A stretch of 58,335 nucleotides of DNA, from positions 1 through 58,335 of the forward strand of contig CANENS010000008.1 of assembly GCA_947428935.1 (NCBI GenBank), in the 5' to 3' direction. The DNA is from an uncultured Candidatus Saccharibacteria bacterium. Its GTDB lineage: Bacteria; Patescibacteriota; Saccharimonadia; Saccharimonadales; Saccharimonadaceae. The notes below the pieces were generated by a model that had not been told where the DNA came from, searched no databases, and saw only the letters and a list, made by a program, of their open reading frames with translations. Positions 48,545 through 58,248 of the stretch are shown here, in pieces; within the stretch, counting starts at the first letter, position 1, and each line of letters begins with the position of its first letter. A program made the position numbers and the translations under genes.

Positions 48545-49969
48545 ATGAAAATAGCAGACAAAGAACATAGCGCGGTCGCCACTATTAAGCATGCTCTGGA
48601 AAAAGCCCATAAATTTCAGTCACGATATAATGTATTCAACTGGATTAACGACGATGCTATTAAACGGGCAGAAGAGATTGATGCACGGATTGCGCGGGGG
48701 GAAAAGATTGGCCGTCTAGCAGGAGTTCCTTATGCGTTGAAAAATAATTTTCTGAGCCGGCAAGGCGGTACTACTGCTTCGGCTAAGATTTTGACTGAAT
48801 TTTCGAGTCCGATAGACGCAACCACGGTCGCAAAACTAGAAGCAGAAGGCGCGATTATGATTGGACGTACCAATCTTGATGCTTTCGCGCATGGCAGTTC
48901 AACCGAAAATTCGTATTTTGGAACAACTAAAAATGCATGTGATTTTGAGAGGGTGGCCGGCGGGAGTTCGGGTGGTTCAGCCGTAGCAGTAGCATTAGGT
49001 ATTGTTGACTTTGCTACCGGCACGGATACCGGAGGCTCTATTCGTCAACCAGCATCTTTTAACGGCGTTTATGGATTTAAGCCAACTTATGGCGCGATTA
49101 GTCGCTATGGCGTGGTCGCTATGGCGTCGTCAACTGATTGTATCGGGTTTTTCACTCAAAACGCGCGTGATCTTGATTTACTGATGAGGATTAGTGCGGG
49201 ACAGGATTCTCGAGATTTGACGACCTTGCCGAATTTTTATCAGGACAGTAAGGTGCAAGAAGTGCGCAAAATCGGTATTATTGAAGATTTTGATCCTGAG
49301 CATATTGATACAGAAGTCTTAAATATTATGCAAAAGCGAGTCGAACAGCTGCAGAAGAGTGGCTACGAAGTGGTCAAACTATCGATGCCGGCTTTAAAAT
49401 ATGCTTTACCTGCATATTATATTATTGTTCCGGCCGAGATCTCTAGCAACTTGTCGCGCTACGACGGCGTGCGTTATGGCTGGCGCAGCGAAGAAGCGCG
49501 AGATTTGGATGAATTATATAAGCAAACTCGCGACCAAGGTTTTATGCCGGAGAATAAACGTCGTATTATGATTGGTAATTTCGTGTTATCAGCCGGTTTT
49601 TACGACGCCTATTACTTGAAGGCTGCCAAAGCGCGTACTCTGATTATTCAAGAATATATGCGCGCTTTTAAACAATGCGACCTCATCTTAAGCCTCGTGG
49701 CGCCAAACCCAGCTTTCAAATTGGGCTCAAAAACGCACGATCCTGTCAGTATGTATATGGAAGATATCATGACCGTCCCGGTTAGTCTGGCTGGCCTACC
49801 CGCGTTATCGATTCCGGTCGGGAAAACTGCAGCAGGTCTGCCAGTAGGTTTACAATTGATTGGCCCGCAGCGGAGCGACCGTACCTTGCTACGCTTCGCA
49901 GAACAAGTTGCCGATTTGGGATGCGGAGAACAAAATATCACAGAAAGTAATAAAAGGGAGGAAAAGTAA
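48545..49969 (+). CDS. gatA: Asp/Glu-tRNA amidotransferase subunit A
   Basis: Amidase-signature subunit that releases ammonia from glutamine. 474 residues. The Ser-cisSer-Lys triad is visible: Lys in VPYALKNNF near 63, and GGSSGGSAVAVA near 140 with both Ser. DTGGSIRQPASFNGVYGFKPTYG follows. Near the C-terminus LAGLPALSIPVGKTAAGLPVGLQLIGP is the usual ending. It starts three bases after the gatC stop. Confidence 0.96.
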   Translation: MKIADKEHSAVATIKHALEKAHKFQSRYNVFNWINDDAIKRAEEIDARIARGEKIGRLAGVPYALKNNFLSRQGGTTASAKILTEFSSPIDATTVAKLEAEGAIMIGRTNLDAFAHGSSTENSYFGTTKNACDFERVAGGSSGGSAVAVALGIVDFATGTDTGGSIRQPASFNGVYGFKPTYGAISRYGVVAMASSTDCIGFFTQNARDLDLLMRISAGQDSRDLTTLPNFYQDSKVQEVRKIGIIEDFDPEHIDTEVLNIMQKRVEQLQKSGYEVVKLSMPALKYALPAYYIIVPAEISSNLSRYDGVRYGWRSEEARDLDELYKQTRDQGFMPENKRRIMIGNFVLSAGFYDAYYLKAAKARTLIIQEYMRAFKQCDLILSLVAPNPAFKLGSKTHDPVSMYMEDIMTVPVSLAGLPALSIPVGKTAAGLPVGLQLIGPQRSDRTLLRFAEQVADLGCGEQNITESNKREEK

Positions 49970-50386
49970 ATGTCGCCAGTAGTTTTTTTGGGTATTGCAA
50001 TTGTCGCGGTTGGGATTTTGGCGCTGATCGCCATTACTTTGAACGGTAAACGCAGTCACACTTTTGATGTCGAAGAGTACCAAACTTCTTGGTTGCGCAT
50101 TGAGAACAACCTAAACAAATCAGATCCTCGGAGTTATGGTATTTCGGTCATGGAAGCCGATAAACTACTTGACAAAGCTATGATTGAAATAGGTGTGGCA
50201 GGGAAGACCATGGGCGACCGCCTCAAGCGACTAGGCGACAAATTTACTCGTCTAAATGCGGTTTGGGCGGCGCATAAGTTGCGCAACCAAATTGCGCATG
50301 AACACGGTTTCGAGCCTGATTACAGCCAGGCTAGCCGCGCCTTGGCCTCCTTCAAACAGGCTTTGAAAGATTTGGGGGCTATCTGA
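49970..50386 (+). CDS. Single-pass membrane protein between gatA and gatB
   Basis: 138 residues. GGGAGG lies just before the ATG. One membrane helix (VVFLGIAIVAVGILALIAITL, about 4-24) is followed by a cytoplasmic helical domain ending in AHKLRNQIAHEHGFEPDYSQASRALASFKQALKDLGAI. LRNQIAH fits the R-N-x-x-A-H motif of HEPN-type domains, which can be RNases or RNA-binding modules; catalysis is not established. The stop overlaps the gatB start. I do not recognise a named family. Confidence 0.75.
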   Translation: MSPVVFLGIAIVAVGILALIAITLNGKRSHTFDVEEYQTSWLRIENNLNKSDPRSYGISVMEADKLLDKAMIEIGVAGKTMGDRLKRLGDKFTRLNAVWAAHKLRNQIAHEHGFEPDYSQASRALASFKQALKDLGAI

Positions 50387-51840
50387 TGAAATATTTACCA
50401 ACCATAGGTATAGAATGTCACGTTCAATTGGCGACGAAAACTAAATTATTTTCCGAAGTAGATAATGACGCGCGTTTGAAGGACCCCAACTCCTGTGTTT
50501 CGCCGATCGATTACGGATTGCCGGGTATGCTGCCGAGACTGAACGGCGCAGCTATTCTTTATGTGATCCGAGCCGGCTTAGCCCTCAACGCTCAGATTAA
50601 TCTTTTTTCACGTTTTGACCGTAAACATTATTATTATCCAGACTTACCCAAAGGTTACCAAATTACGCAACTTTTTCAGCCTTTGATTGGATCCGGTTAT
50701 GTCGAGCTTCCCAGTCATAAGCGAATTCGAATTGAACATGCTCATCTCGAAGAAGATGCTGGTAAACTGAGCCATGCAGACGGTTATAGTTTGGTCGATC
50801 TCAACCGCGCTGGCACGCCACTGGTCGAGATTGTTTCGGAAGCTGACATGCATAGCGCTGCGGAAGCTCGCGAATACGCAAAGGAGCTTTGGCGCCTCAT
50901 GACCTACGCCGGTGTGACTTATGGCGACCTCTATAACGGCAATATGCGCTTCGATGTCAATATTAGCATCGCACCGGAGGATAGCGATAAACTCGGCACT
51001 CGTACCGAAATTAAAAATCTGAATTCTTTCCGTGCGGTTGAACGAGTGGTCGAGTATGAAGTGAAGCGCCAAACTAAACTGCTAGAAAAAGGTCAAAAAG
51101 TGAAACAAGAAACGCGCGGCTGGAACGATGCTGTCGGTGAAACCACCGCTCAACGCAGTAAGGAGACCGCACAGGATTACCGTTATATGCCAGACCCTGA
51201 TCTTCCGCCCATTCGTCTGGAAGCCAAAACGATCGACGAGCAGCGTAAGCAGATGCCGAAAATGCCGGCCGACTATCGTACGTGGTTGGATGGTGTCTTG
51301 CCAAACGATATTATCGAGATCCTCCTGGATTATCAGGGTTTGATGGAAAAGCTAAGTGAGGTTAGCGTCATTCTGTTAGAGCAACAAAACATGCTTGAGA
51401 AGATCAATGCAACCTTGAAAAAACTCGCCAATCTGTTTTCGTCTGTATTGCTAGCCGAAGAAAATACTAGTCTCTTGAACGACGCGCTACCGAGCGCACG
51501 TCAGTTGATCGATCTGGCCGAAATGAATGATCGCAAGGAACTTTCCAGTACTGCTATGAAGCAAGTATTTTTGAAATTCTTCGATCCAGAAATGCGCTAT
51601 AAGGAGTCCTTGACGATCGCTAAGGAACTTGGCGTTATGCAAGACAATGATGTGGAGTCTCTAGCTCAAATTGTTGACGAAGTGTTAGCAAAGCCAGAGA
51701 CACAAAAGGCTCAGGCTGATTATCTCGCTGGGCAGGAAAAAGTACTCGGTTTTCTAGTAGGACAGGTCATGAAAGCTTCTCACGGCAAAGCAAACCCTGC
51801 CACTGTAGGCGAAATTCTGCGACAAAAATTATCGACATAG
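50386..51840 (+). CDS. gatB: Asp/Glu-tRNA amidotransferase subunit B
   Basis: Kinase/transamidase subunit that phosphorylates the tRNA-bound carboxylate and amidates it. 484 residues. IGIECHVQLATKTKLFS, FDRKHYYYPDLPKGYQITQ, HLEEDAGKLSH and DLNRAGTPLVEIVSE are the family blocks, TRTEIKNLNSFR and TQDYRYMPDPDLPP-type motifs follow, and the C-terminal tRNA-binding YqeY-like domain ends in GQVMKASHGKANPATVGEILRQKL. It completes the gatCAB operon. Confidence 0.96.
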   Translation: MKYLPTIGIECHVQLATKTKLFSEVDNDARLKDPNSCVSPIDYGLPGMLPRLNGAAILYVIRAGLALNAQINLFSRFDRKHYYYPDLPKGYQITQLFQPLIGSGYVELPSHKRIRIEHAHLEEDAGKLSHADGYSLVDLNRAGTPLVEIVSEADMHSAAEAREYAKELWRLMTYAGVTYGDLYNGNMRFDVNISIAPEDSDKLGTRTEIKNLNSFRAVERVVEYEVKRQTKLLEKGQKVKQETRGWNDAVGETTAQRSKETAQDYRYMPDPDLPPIRLEAKTIDEQRKQMPKMPADYRTWLDGVLPNDIIEILLDYQGLMEKLSEVSVILLEQQNMLEKINATLKKLANLFSSVLLAEENTSLLNDALPSARQLIDLAEMNDRKELSSTAMKQVFLKFFDPEMRYKESLTIAKELGVMQDNDVESLAQIVDEVLAKPETQKAQADYLAGQEKVLGFLVGQVMKASHGKANPATVGEILRQKLST

Positions 51841-51908
51841 GCTTATTCTTTTGCAAAAGGTGTGTATTACCGAACTGGATATTAGTATTCTTTCAGAATA
51901 ATAATCGA

Positions 51909-51930
51909 CCACCGGATTTCAATCCGGTGG
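51909..51930 (-). mobile_element. IS200/IS605-like end hairpin
   Basis: CCACCGGAT / ATCCGGTGG with a short ATTTCAAT-type loop, ~45 bp beyond the 3' end of the decayed tnpA, where an IS200 right-end hairpin is expected. It could also terminate gatB. Confidence 0.55.
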
Positions 51931-51975
51931 TTTTGGGCTCGCCGGCAACGCTGGCAGGATGGCTTAGTTAATATT

Positions 51976-52364
51976 TTAGAGTTTATCAAACAAATTAGCT
52001 TGTTCGATTTGGTTGTGCTTTTCTTGGTGTTTTACATACCTTCTGACGTTCAATTCATCGATTCCGATTGCAGATACGAAGTATCCTCTCACCCATACGC
52101 TATGCCTTTCATAGGCACCACTCTTGTACTTAATCTTTTTCTTGAGCCAAGCAGAAGAGATCTACCTTTGATTATTTGCATAGCGCAGGACGGAGAATCC
52201 TTCGGAAGCAAGATCAGAATCATATGAACATGATCGTCTTGAATGTTAAGCTCTAACAGTTCCTAATGTTTCCATCGAGCTATCGTTTCTAGGGCTCTTC
52301 TTACTACTTGCTTCACCTTTGCGCTCGCTAGGACTTTGCCTCGATACTTAGGTGTCCAGACAAG
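51976..52364 (-). pseudogene. tnpA: Decayed IS200-type transposase
   Basis: Minus-strand remnant of a Y1 HUH transposase. The N-terminal end is missing. LVWTPKYRGKVLASAKVKQ and, after a stop codon, IQDDHVHMILIL carry the HUH motif (His-Val-His). A frameshift near 52165 leads to WVRGYFVSAIG and VRRYVKHQEKHNQ, where the catalytic Tyr should lie, and a natural stop at 51976. It is not functional. No tnpB is adjacent. Confidence 0.85.
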
Positions 52365-52535
52365 GGGCTCAATAAAAAGTCTTGCCTACTGAGATGGCAT
52401 AAAGTATAATAGGGTCAGTAACGCTGAGCGGCATCTGAGAGAGTGTCGACAGCTAGAAAGAGAGGAATAGCTACATACAACTTTGAACACACCAACACTC
52501 ATCAGTTAAACGTGAAATTTGTTATTTGTGATTCT

Positions 52536-52600
52536 GAGTATACTTTTTGAGTATAAAAGTACAGTTCCTGGATACTTGAGTGAGGTGAATTATTACAAAA
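52536..52600 (+). repeat. Second, partial phased palindrome array
   Basis: GAGTATACTT at 52536, AAGTACAGTT at 52557 and GAGTGAGGTG at 52578 are again 21 bp apart, and GAGGTGAATTA at 52582 also occurs in the first array at 13888. The rest of 52365-53059 has no gene; it contains a promoter-like AAGTATAATAGG near 52405 and a 22-nt AT-hairpin near 52861. Confidence 0.55.
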
Positions 52601-52890
52601 AACAGCGTTATTTTACAGGGGTAAAATGAAAGAATATTTAAAAATAAACTTTTTGCCTTGTTAAGTAAGTTCTTTTCATTCAAAACTATGTTTTTTGAAT
52701 GATGACTTTTGTTAGTTTTTATACTAGCTAGAAAACACGGGATTCAGTATTTGTGTTTTTGATTTTTTTGCGCTATGTTTTTAGTTGACAAAAAATAGTT
52801 GAATCATTGTCCAGGTTTTATTTCCGCGGGAGTTAGTGCAAAATGCTTTGTATTCTGCTAGAGCATAAACGAATGTTCATGCTCGCCCGG

Positions 52891-52980
52891 ACAGGTGAAA
52901 CATACCTCATTCGTCTTCAGTTACTAGCACATCGAAGATGGTCTGGAACTTTTCCTCGGGGATTGAATCCCGTGGTTCAA
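52891..52980 (+). repeat. Direct repeat copy 1 with IS-end-like hairpin
   Basis: GGTGAAACATACCTC, TCGTCTTCAGTTA and GCAC, then GGGATTGAATCCC hairpin at 52958-52971. The first part recurs at 57333, after fusA. Confidence 0.45.
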
Positions 52981-53191
52981 CGTAGAAAAATTCATAGATA
53001 TTAATAGCTGGCTAGTAATCATATAACAATAGTAAAACTTAAAAGATCAAGGAGATAAAATTAATTTTAGAAATCATAAGAAAAAAGACAATCAGGACGG
53101 GTCGGCCACTTCAAGCCAAGACCATCAAATATCAGAACATGACAAAGGTGAAATCCTCGCAGTTCAAAAATGGTTTGAGCAACAGGTAACC

Positions 53192-54880
53192 TTGGAAGGG
53201 AGACCTTATACGCTCGATTTTGATCAAGCGCGCGCGGTGGTAGACTCGCACTGTAACACATTAGTTACGGCTCGAGCTGGCTCTGGCAAAACGAGAGTGA
53301 TCGTGGCAAAAATTGCTTATTTGGTGGCGCAAAAGGGATATCGGCTTTCCGAAATTGCTGCTTTTATGTTTAATCGCGCAGCAGCGGCAGAAGTAAATCA
53401 GAGAATCGGTAGTGTGTTGGTGGAGGGCGAAAACCTTGCATCGATCTCTGCCCGTACGCACAAAAGTGTCTCGGTGAAAAAACAGCAAGCCAATTTTTTG
53501 CAATCAGAGAATGAGCAGAACGATAGTGTGACGGTGGCCTCAACTTTCCATAAATTTGCTCTGGAAATTGTAAAAATAAGTGGCATAAGACCTCAGATTA
53601 TTTCTGAACAAGAACAAGCTACCATTATTCGACGTGAGTTAGAGCTGTATCTGTCGAAACGGCAGTTACAGCTAAGCACAAACCGTAAGAATCAATACTT
53701 GCAGCTAATTTCTGGGTTTATTACTCGCGCGGGACAACGTTTTCCGGGCGCAGAAGGCGTAGAAAAATTGCGGCAGGAAGTTGACCGGTATTGCAAGGCC
53801 GTTGATTCAGAGTGGCGTCAACTCCATTGTATTACACTAAAGGTTTATGAAGCCTATTTAGGATATCTCACACCGCCGAAACTTGATTTCAATCTACTGA
53901 TGTCTACTGCAACCAAACTTTTGAAGCAATGTATTAATGTTAGGCCATTTCATAATCCACAACTTGATAGTATACGGGCACGAATTGGAAAATATAAATA
54001 TTTATTAGTTGACGAATATCAGGATTTTTCATATTTGTTCTTCGATATTATTAAAGCGACACGGCAAGTTTGTCCTGCTTCTAAACTATTTGCGGTAGGC
54101 GATGATTGGCAAGCGATTAACCGTTTCGCCGGTTCGGATTGTGATTATTTTTTGAATTTTGACCGATACTTCTCGCAAGATCCAATTAATATTCCGTTGG
54201 CGACCAATTATCGTAGCGACCGCAAAATTGTGGAGCATGCTAATACTTATATGCTTAGTACTTATGACCCGGGCGCGATTCCGGCCCGGGCGTTTAATAA
54301 AAATTCAGGCAGGATTTACCATCTAGACCCACAGCGAACGCGTTTTGATGCCACCGATATTTTAGAGGATGGGTTAAGTGACGGTCAATATCAAGAAGGC
54401 CTATTGAAAGCCTTGTCGGAAACGGGTTTTTCTGCAAAATATCAAGCTAAAGAATTGACTGAATCAGCACAGCTACTGAAAACCTTGGTTAAGGTAATCC
54501 ACAAAAACCGTGGGTGTCAAATCATGCTTTTGCACCGACATAACTTTACTTCCTTTATGGGAATTGATCTATGTATTCTGCAACGTGCGCTTGAGCTTAG
54601 CCTGATAGCGCAGAATATAATGTCAAAAGAAGATTTTGATGAGCGAGTGCGGATAATGACTATGCATAAATCTAAGGGGCTAGAAGCTGATGTGGTTATT
54701 CTGATGGAATTTAATCGTGAAATCGTGGCCTCTATGCATTCGCATGCTACGATTTTTAGTATTTTTGGCGATAATGAGGAAAATGAGCGCCTAGATCAGT
54801 GCAGATTGACTTACGTAGCACTCACTAGGGCAAAACATAAACTGTATATATTAAGTTCGGATAATGATCCGGTGGCCTAA
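53192..54880 (+). CDS. UvrD/Rep-type superfamily 1 helicase
   Basis: ATP-driven 3'-5' DNA helicase. 562 residues from the TTG at 53192. Walker A TARAGSGKTR is near 28-37, TVASTFHKF is motif Ia/Ib-like, VDEYQDFSYLF is motif II, AVGDDWQAINRFAGSD is motif III, LATNYRSDRKIV is motif IV, MTMHKSKGLEADVVIL is motif V, and TYVALTRAKHKLYIL is motif VI. It is shorter than UvrD (~720), so accessory subdomains are reduced. Coding sense clearly continues upstream (EILAVQKWFEQQV) to an ATT at 53060 with AAGGAG five bases before it, so the real start may be that rare codon, adding 44 residues. Confidence 0.88.
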   Translation: MEGRPYTLDFDQARAVVDSHCNTLVTARAGSGKTRVIVAKIAYLVAQKGYRLSEIAAFMFNRAAAAEVNQRIGSVLVEGENLASISARTHKSVSVKKQQANFLQSENEQNDSVTVASTFHKFALEIVKISGIRPQIISEQEQATIIRRELELYLSKRQLQLSTNRKNQYLQLISGFITRAGQRFPGAEGVEKLRQEVDRYCKAVDSEWRQLHCITLKVYEAYLGYLTPPKLDFNLLMSTATKLLKQCINVRPFHNPQLDSIRARIGKYKYLLVDEYQDFSYLFFDIIKATRQVCPASKLFAVGDDWQAINRFAGSDCDYFLNFDRYFSQDPINIPLATNYRSDRKIVEHANTYMLSTYDPGAIPARAFNKNSGRIYHLDPQRTRFDATDILEDGLSDGQYQEGLLKALSETGFSAKYQAKELTESAQLLKTLVKVIHKNRGCQIMLLHRHNFTSFMGIDLCILQRALELSLIAQNIMSKEDFDERVRIMTMHKSKGLEADVVILMEFNREIVASMHSHATIFSIFGDNEENERLDQCRLTYVALTRAKHKLYILSSDNDPVA

Positions 54881-55139
54881 ATGTTGTTTGTAAAGTGCTA
54901 TTAAGCGAGAGGGATCTAGTGGATGGCCGTATTGGGAGATCTAGGCTTCGTTGGACACTATTTGATTAAAGAAATAATTTTTTGAAAGACGAAAAAACGA
55001 TCTTCAGCGGCAAATTTATTAAAAACCTACCACAAAATTAAAAACTATGATAAAATTTTAAAAAGTCTATTTTGGGGCACGTCTATTGTGGGGCGAGTTG
55101 GCTTACCCTATTAACTAATGAGAGGAAATAATAATAACT

Positions 55140-57239
55140 ATGGCGAGTGAGATTAAAGATCTGTCGAAGTTTCGTAATATTGGCATCATCGCGCATATCG
55201 ATGCCGGCAAGACTACTACTTCTGAAGCAATTCTATACCGTACGGGGTTAAAGCATAAGATCGACTTGGTAAAGGGCGGTACTGGTGGTGCTACAACCGA
55301 CTGGATGGAGCAGGAAAAAGAACGTGGAATTACAATTACTTCGGCGGCGGTAACAGTATACTGGAAAAATCACAAGATTAACATTATTGACACACCGGGG
55401 CACATAGACTTTACTGCTGAGGTAGAACGTTCGTTACGCGTGCTGGACGGTGCAGTCGTGGTTTTTGATGGCAAGATGGGAGTTGAAGCGCAATCGGAAA
55501 CCGTTTGGCGACAGGCGACTAAATATGGTGTTCCTCGTATCTGTTTCGTGAATAAGATTAATCAAATTGGCGGTGACTTTTATAAATCGCTTGACAGTAT
55601 TCATAAGCGTCTATCTAAGAACGCAGTGGCGATTCATCTGCCAATCGGCTTTGAGAAAGATATTTGCGGTGTGGTTGACCTGATTGACATGAAGGCCTAT
55701 ACATATAACGATTACGCTGACCGTGAATTAACGGTGGGCGAAATTCCGGCCGATATGCTCGAGAAAGCCAAGAACGCACGTAGCATTTTGGTGGAAGAAG
55801 CGGTGGCTGCTGATGAAGAATTGATGGAGAAATTCTTTAACCAAGGCGAAGAGGCCATCACCGAGATCGAATTAAAGGCGGCTTTGCGCAAACGCGTTTT
55901 GGATGGTGATTTCTTCCTGGTGACTGGTGGAGATGGCCGTGGTGTGATTGTCGAAAAAGTGCTTGACCTCGTGACCGACTATTTACCAAGTCCGCTCGAT
56001 CGAGATCAAGGACAGACGGTTGGCGTCAACCCTAAAACTGGTGATGATGTGGTGCGTAAGGCCGAAGACGATCAGCCACTTACCGCACTAGCCTTTAAAA
56101 TCGCCACCGATCCTTTCGTCGGTAAGTTGATTTTTATCCGAGTGTACGCTGGTAAAATTAAATCTGGTGACACTGTTTATAATGCCACCACAGGAAGCAA
56201 AGAACGAATTGGTCGGATCGTGCGGATGTTCGCGGATAAGCGGGAGGAAATTTCCGAAATCTGTGCCGGCGACATTGCGGCAGTAGTGGGACTGAAAGAT
56301 GTTACTACTGGGACGACGATTTGTGACCCGGCCCACCCGATTCACCTCGAAGATATTACTTTTCCAGATCCTCCAGTATCGATCGCAGTTGAGCCAAAAA
56401 CCAAGAGCGACCAGGAAAAAATGGGCTTAGGTTTGCAAAAGTTGGTCGAAGAAGACCCGACTCTGCGTGTGCATACCGATGAGGATACCGGACAGACTAT
56501 TATCTCAGGAATGGGTGAGTTACACCTCGAGATCGCGATCGATCGCCTACAGAAGGAACACGGCGTTGAGGCTAACACTGGTGCGCCGCAAGTGGCTTAT
56601 CGTGAGACGATTCGTGGCACCGCCGAGGCTCAAGGTAAACATGTCAAGCAATCCGGTGGTCGTGGTCAGTATGGCGATGTTTGGATCAAATTCGAGCCAA
56701 ATGAAGCTGGTAAGGGTTTTGAATTTATTGACATGATTAAAGGTGGTGTGGTTCCGCAAGAATACCGTAAGCCAGTTCAACAGGGAATCGAAGAAACCTT
56801 GAACGGCGGTGTGATTGCTGGCTACCCAGTAGTAGATATAAAAGCGACTCTATATGATGGATCGTATCACGACGTCGACTCTAGCGAACTGGCCTTTAAG
56901 CTGGCGGGGTCCCTGGCCACCCGCGAAGGCATTAAAAAAGCGCAGCCAGTTCTGCTCGAGCCGATTATGAAACTTGAAGTCACCACTCCAGAGGAATTTA
57001 TGGGCGATGTGATTGGCGATATTAACTCGCGTCGTGGACGCATTGAAAGCATGGAAGACTTGAGCGGAGGCGCCAAGCTGATTAAGGCTTTTGCTCCGCT
57101 TGCAAATTTGTTTGGTTACACTTCTGATCTGCGCTCAATGTCGCAAGGCCGTGCTGCTAGCTCAATGGAAATCTCTGCTTATGAAGAAGTTCCACCTAAC
57201 GTCTCGGCCGAAATTATCGAAAAGCGAGCCGCTCAATAG
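55140..57239 (+). CDS. fusA: Elongation factor G
   Basis: Ribosomal translocase GTPase, 699 residues. G1 [15 protein letters not shown], switch [10 protein letters not shown]3 DTPGHIDF, G4 NKINQIGGD (NKIN in place of NKxD), domain II, and domain IV loop [16 protein letters not shown], ending in [15 protein letters not shown]. The NKIN variant of the guanine-specificity motif is worth noting; most EF-G have NKMD. It is not next to rpsL/rpsG as in many bacteria. AGAGGAAA precedes the ATG. Confidence 0.97.
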   Translation: MASEIKDLSKFRNIGIIAHIDAGKTTTSEAILYRTGLKHKIDLVKGGTGGATTDWMEQEKERGITITSAAVTVYWKNHKINIIDTPGHIDFTAEVERSLRVLDGAVVVFDGKMGVEAQSETVWRQATKYGVPRICFVNKINQIGGDFYKSLDSIHKRLSKNAVAIHLPIGFEKDICGVVDLIDMKAYTYNDYADRELTVGEIPADMLEKAKNARSILVEEAVAADEELMEKFFNQGEEAITEIELKAALRKRVLDGDFFLVTGGDGRGVIVEKVLDLVTDYLPSPLDRDQGQTVGVNPKTGDDVVRKAEDDQPLTALAFKIATDPFVGKLIFIRVYAGKIKSGDTVYNATTGSKERIGRIVRMFADKREEISEICAGDIAAVVGLKDVTTGTTICDPAHPIHLEDITFPDPPVSIAVEPKTKSDQEKMGLGLQKLVEEDPTLRVHTDEDTGQTIISGMGELHLEIAIDRLQKEHGVEANTGAPQVAYRETIRGTAEAQGKHVKQSGGRGQYGDVWIKFEPNEAGKGFEFIDMIKGGVVPQEYRKPVQQGIEETLNGGVIAGYPVVDIKATLYDGSYHDVDSSELAFKLAGSLATREGIKKAQPVLLEPIMKLEVTTPEEFMGDVIGDINSRRGRIESMEDLSGGAKLIKAFAPLANLFGYTSDLRSMSQGRAASSMEISAYEEVPPNVSAEIIEKRAAQ

Positions 57240-57332
57240 AAGTCTTCTGGAGCCGACTACGGACGACGCAAGAAAGCTCGCGTCGTTATTGACGATAGGT
57301 TATTGGGGCTATACCTCTTGTTTCATTCGTCT

Positions 57333-57370
57333 GGGTGAAGCATACTCTCGCTCGTCTTCAGTTATTGACA
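57333..57370 (+). repeat. Direct repeat copy 2
   Basis: GGTGAAGCATACTCTC, TCGTCTTCAGTTA and GACAC match the repeat at 52891 in order and spacing, so the helicase-fusA block lies between two copies. Confidence 0.4.
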
Positions 57371-57384
57371 CGTTGAAATTATAG

Positions 57385-57414
57385 ATTTACTCGTTCGTTT
57401 GACGGACGAGTAAA
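57385..57414 (+). terminator. Hairpin after fusA
   Basis: TTTACTCGT / ACGAGTAAA stem with a small internal mismatch. Another short hairpin ATCTGGG / CCCAGAT follows at 57427-57447. Confidence 0.5.
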
Positions 57415-57481
57415 CCATCAAAGGTGATCTGGGCCTTCCCCCCAGATATGATGAATTTTTAGGAACAGTAAGTAGACTCAA

Positions 57482-57507
57482 GGCCTCCGGACTGAAGTCC
57501 GGAGGCC
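57482..57507. mobile_element. IS200/IS605-end-like hairpin
   Basis: Eleven-base stem GGCCTCCGGAC / GTCCGGAGGCC around a TGAA loop; style matches the hairpin at 51909. It may instead be the terminator of the convergent gene at 57556. Confidence 0.4.
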
Positions 57508-57555
57508 GGTCATGTTGAAGTGAAAAACAAGCTAGAAGATCACAACGGTCCAATC

Positions 57556-58248
57556 TCAAGAATTTTTATGAGAATCTTTTCGACGATCCTTACTAGCGGA
57601 TTGGCTCGGAAAAGCCCTGATTAACCGTCGGTTTAACTTACTTTTGCTCATTAGAATTTCACGCACTCGCTCTGTGATTTCTTCCGTCGCGTCTCGTTCC
57701 AAAGTTCCAACTGTTATACGGACCCCTAAAACTAACCAAAGTGAAGTCGCAACATCGATCAGCAAAGCGGCCAGCATAATGGCCGCGGATAAGATTAACA
57801 ACGGATCCGGAATTTGACGTAGCAAAGAAAGTAGGGCAGGTGTAGTCAAGAAATTAATCGCTATGCCGAAAAAGCCAAATGCTAAAGTTGACCGCATGCA
57901 AATGCGGCCGTTCAAGTTGAAGGTATGTGACGAATAATCCCACCATCGCACCCGAAAAAGCTTTTCCATACCGACGCTGACGACATACTCTAGCGCTGCC
58001 CCGCCAACCATAGAAACACAAAAAGTTGCGAAAACGTTAGTGGTATCACCCAACAAAAAAGTGATTAGAAGCGCGCCGACGCCATAAATCGGACAAATCG
58101 GCCCCACCAGAAAACCACGATTAACAAAGCGCCGCCGCTGAAAAATCGTCACAATTACCTCCATCACCCATCCTATTACGGCGTAAAACACAAAAATCAG
58201 AAACCAAGTCGCCAGGTGCACCAACATAATATATACCATTATAAACAT
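57556..58248 (-). CDS. CmpB-family (putative ABC-transporter type IV) membrane protein
   Basis: 230 residues with about five to six membrane helices. The family signature is clear: FYAVIGWVMEVIVTIFQRRRFVNRGFLVGPICPIYGVGALL near the N-terminus and RVRWWDYSSHTFNLNGRICMRSTLAFG in the middle, matching the Pfam ABC_trans_CmpB family. Biochemical function of the family is unclear. The C-terminal ~45 residues are basic and cytoplasmic (SKSKLNRRLIRAFPSQSASKDRRKD). Bases 58249-58335 show no feature. Confidence 0.85.
   Translation of the reverse strand: MFIMVYIMLVHLATWFLIFVFYAVIGWVMEVIVTIFQRRRFVNRGFLVGPICPIYGVGALLITFLLGDTTNVFATFCVSMVGGAALEYVVSVGMEKLFRVRWWDYSSHTFNLNGRICMRSTLAFGFFGIAINFLTTPALLSLLRQIPDPLLILSAAIMLAALLIDVATSLWLVLGVRITVGTLERDATEEITERVREILMSKSKLNRRLIRAFPSQSASKDRRKDSHKNS

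Noticed and set aside
52000-52227. 75-codon plus-strand ORF
   Set aside because: It lies antisense to the decayed IS200 transposase, whose reverse-strand motifs explain the sequence.
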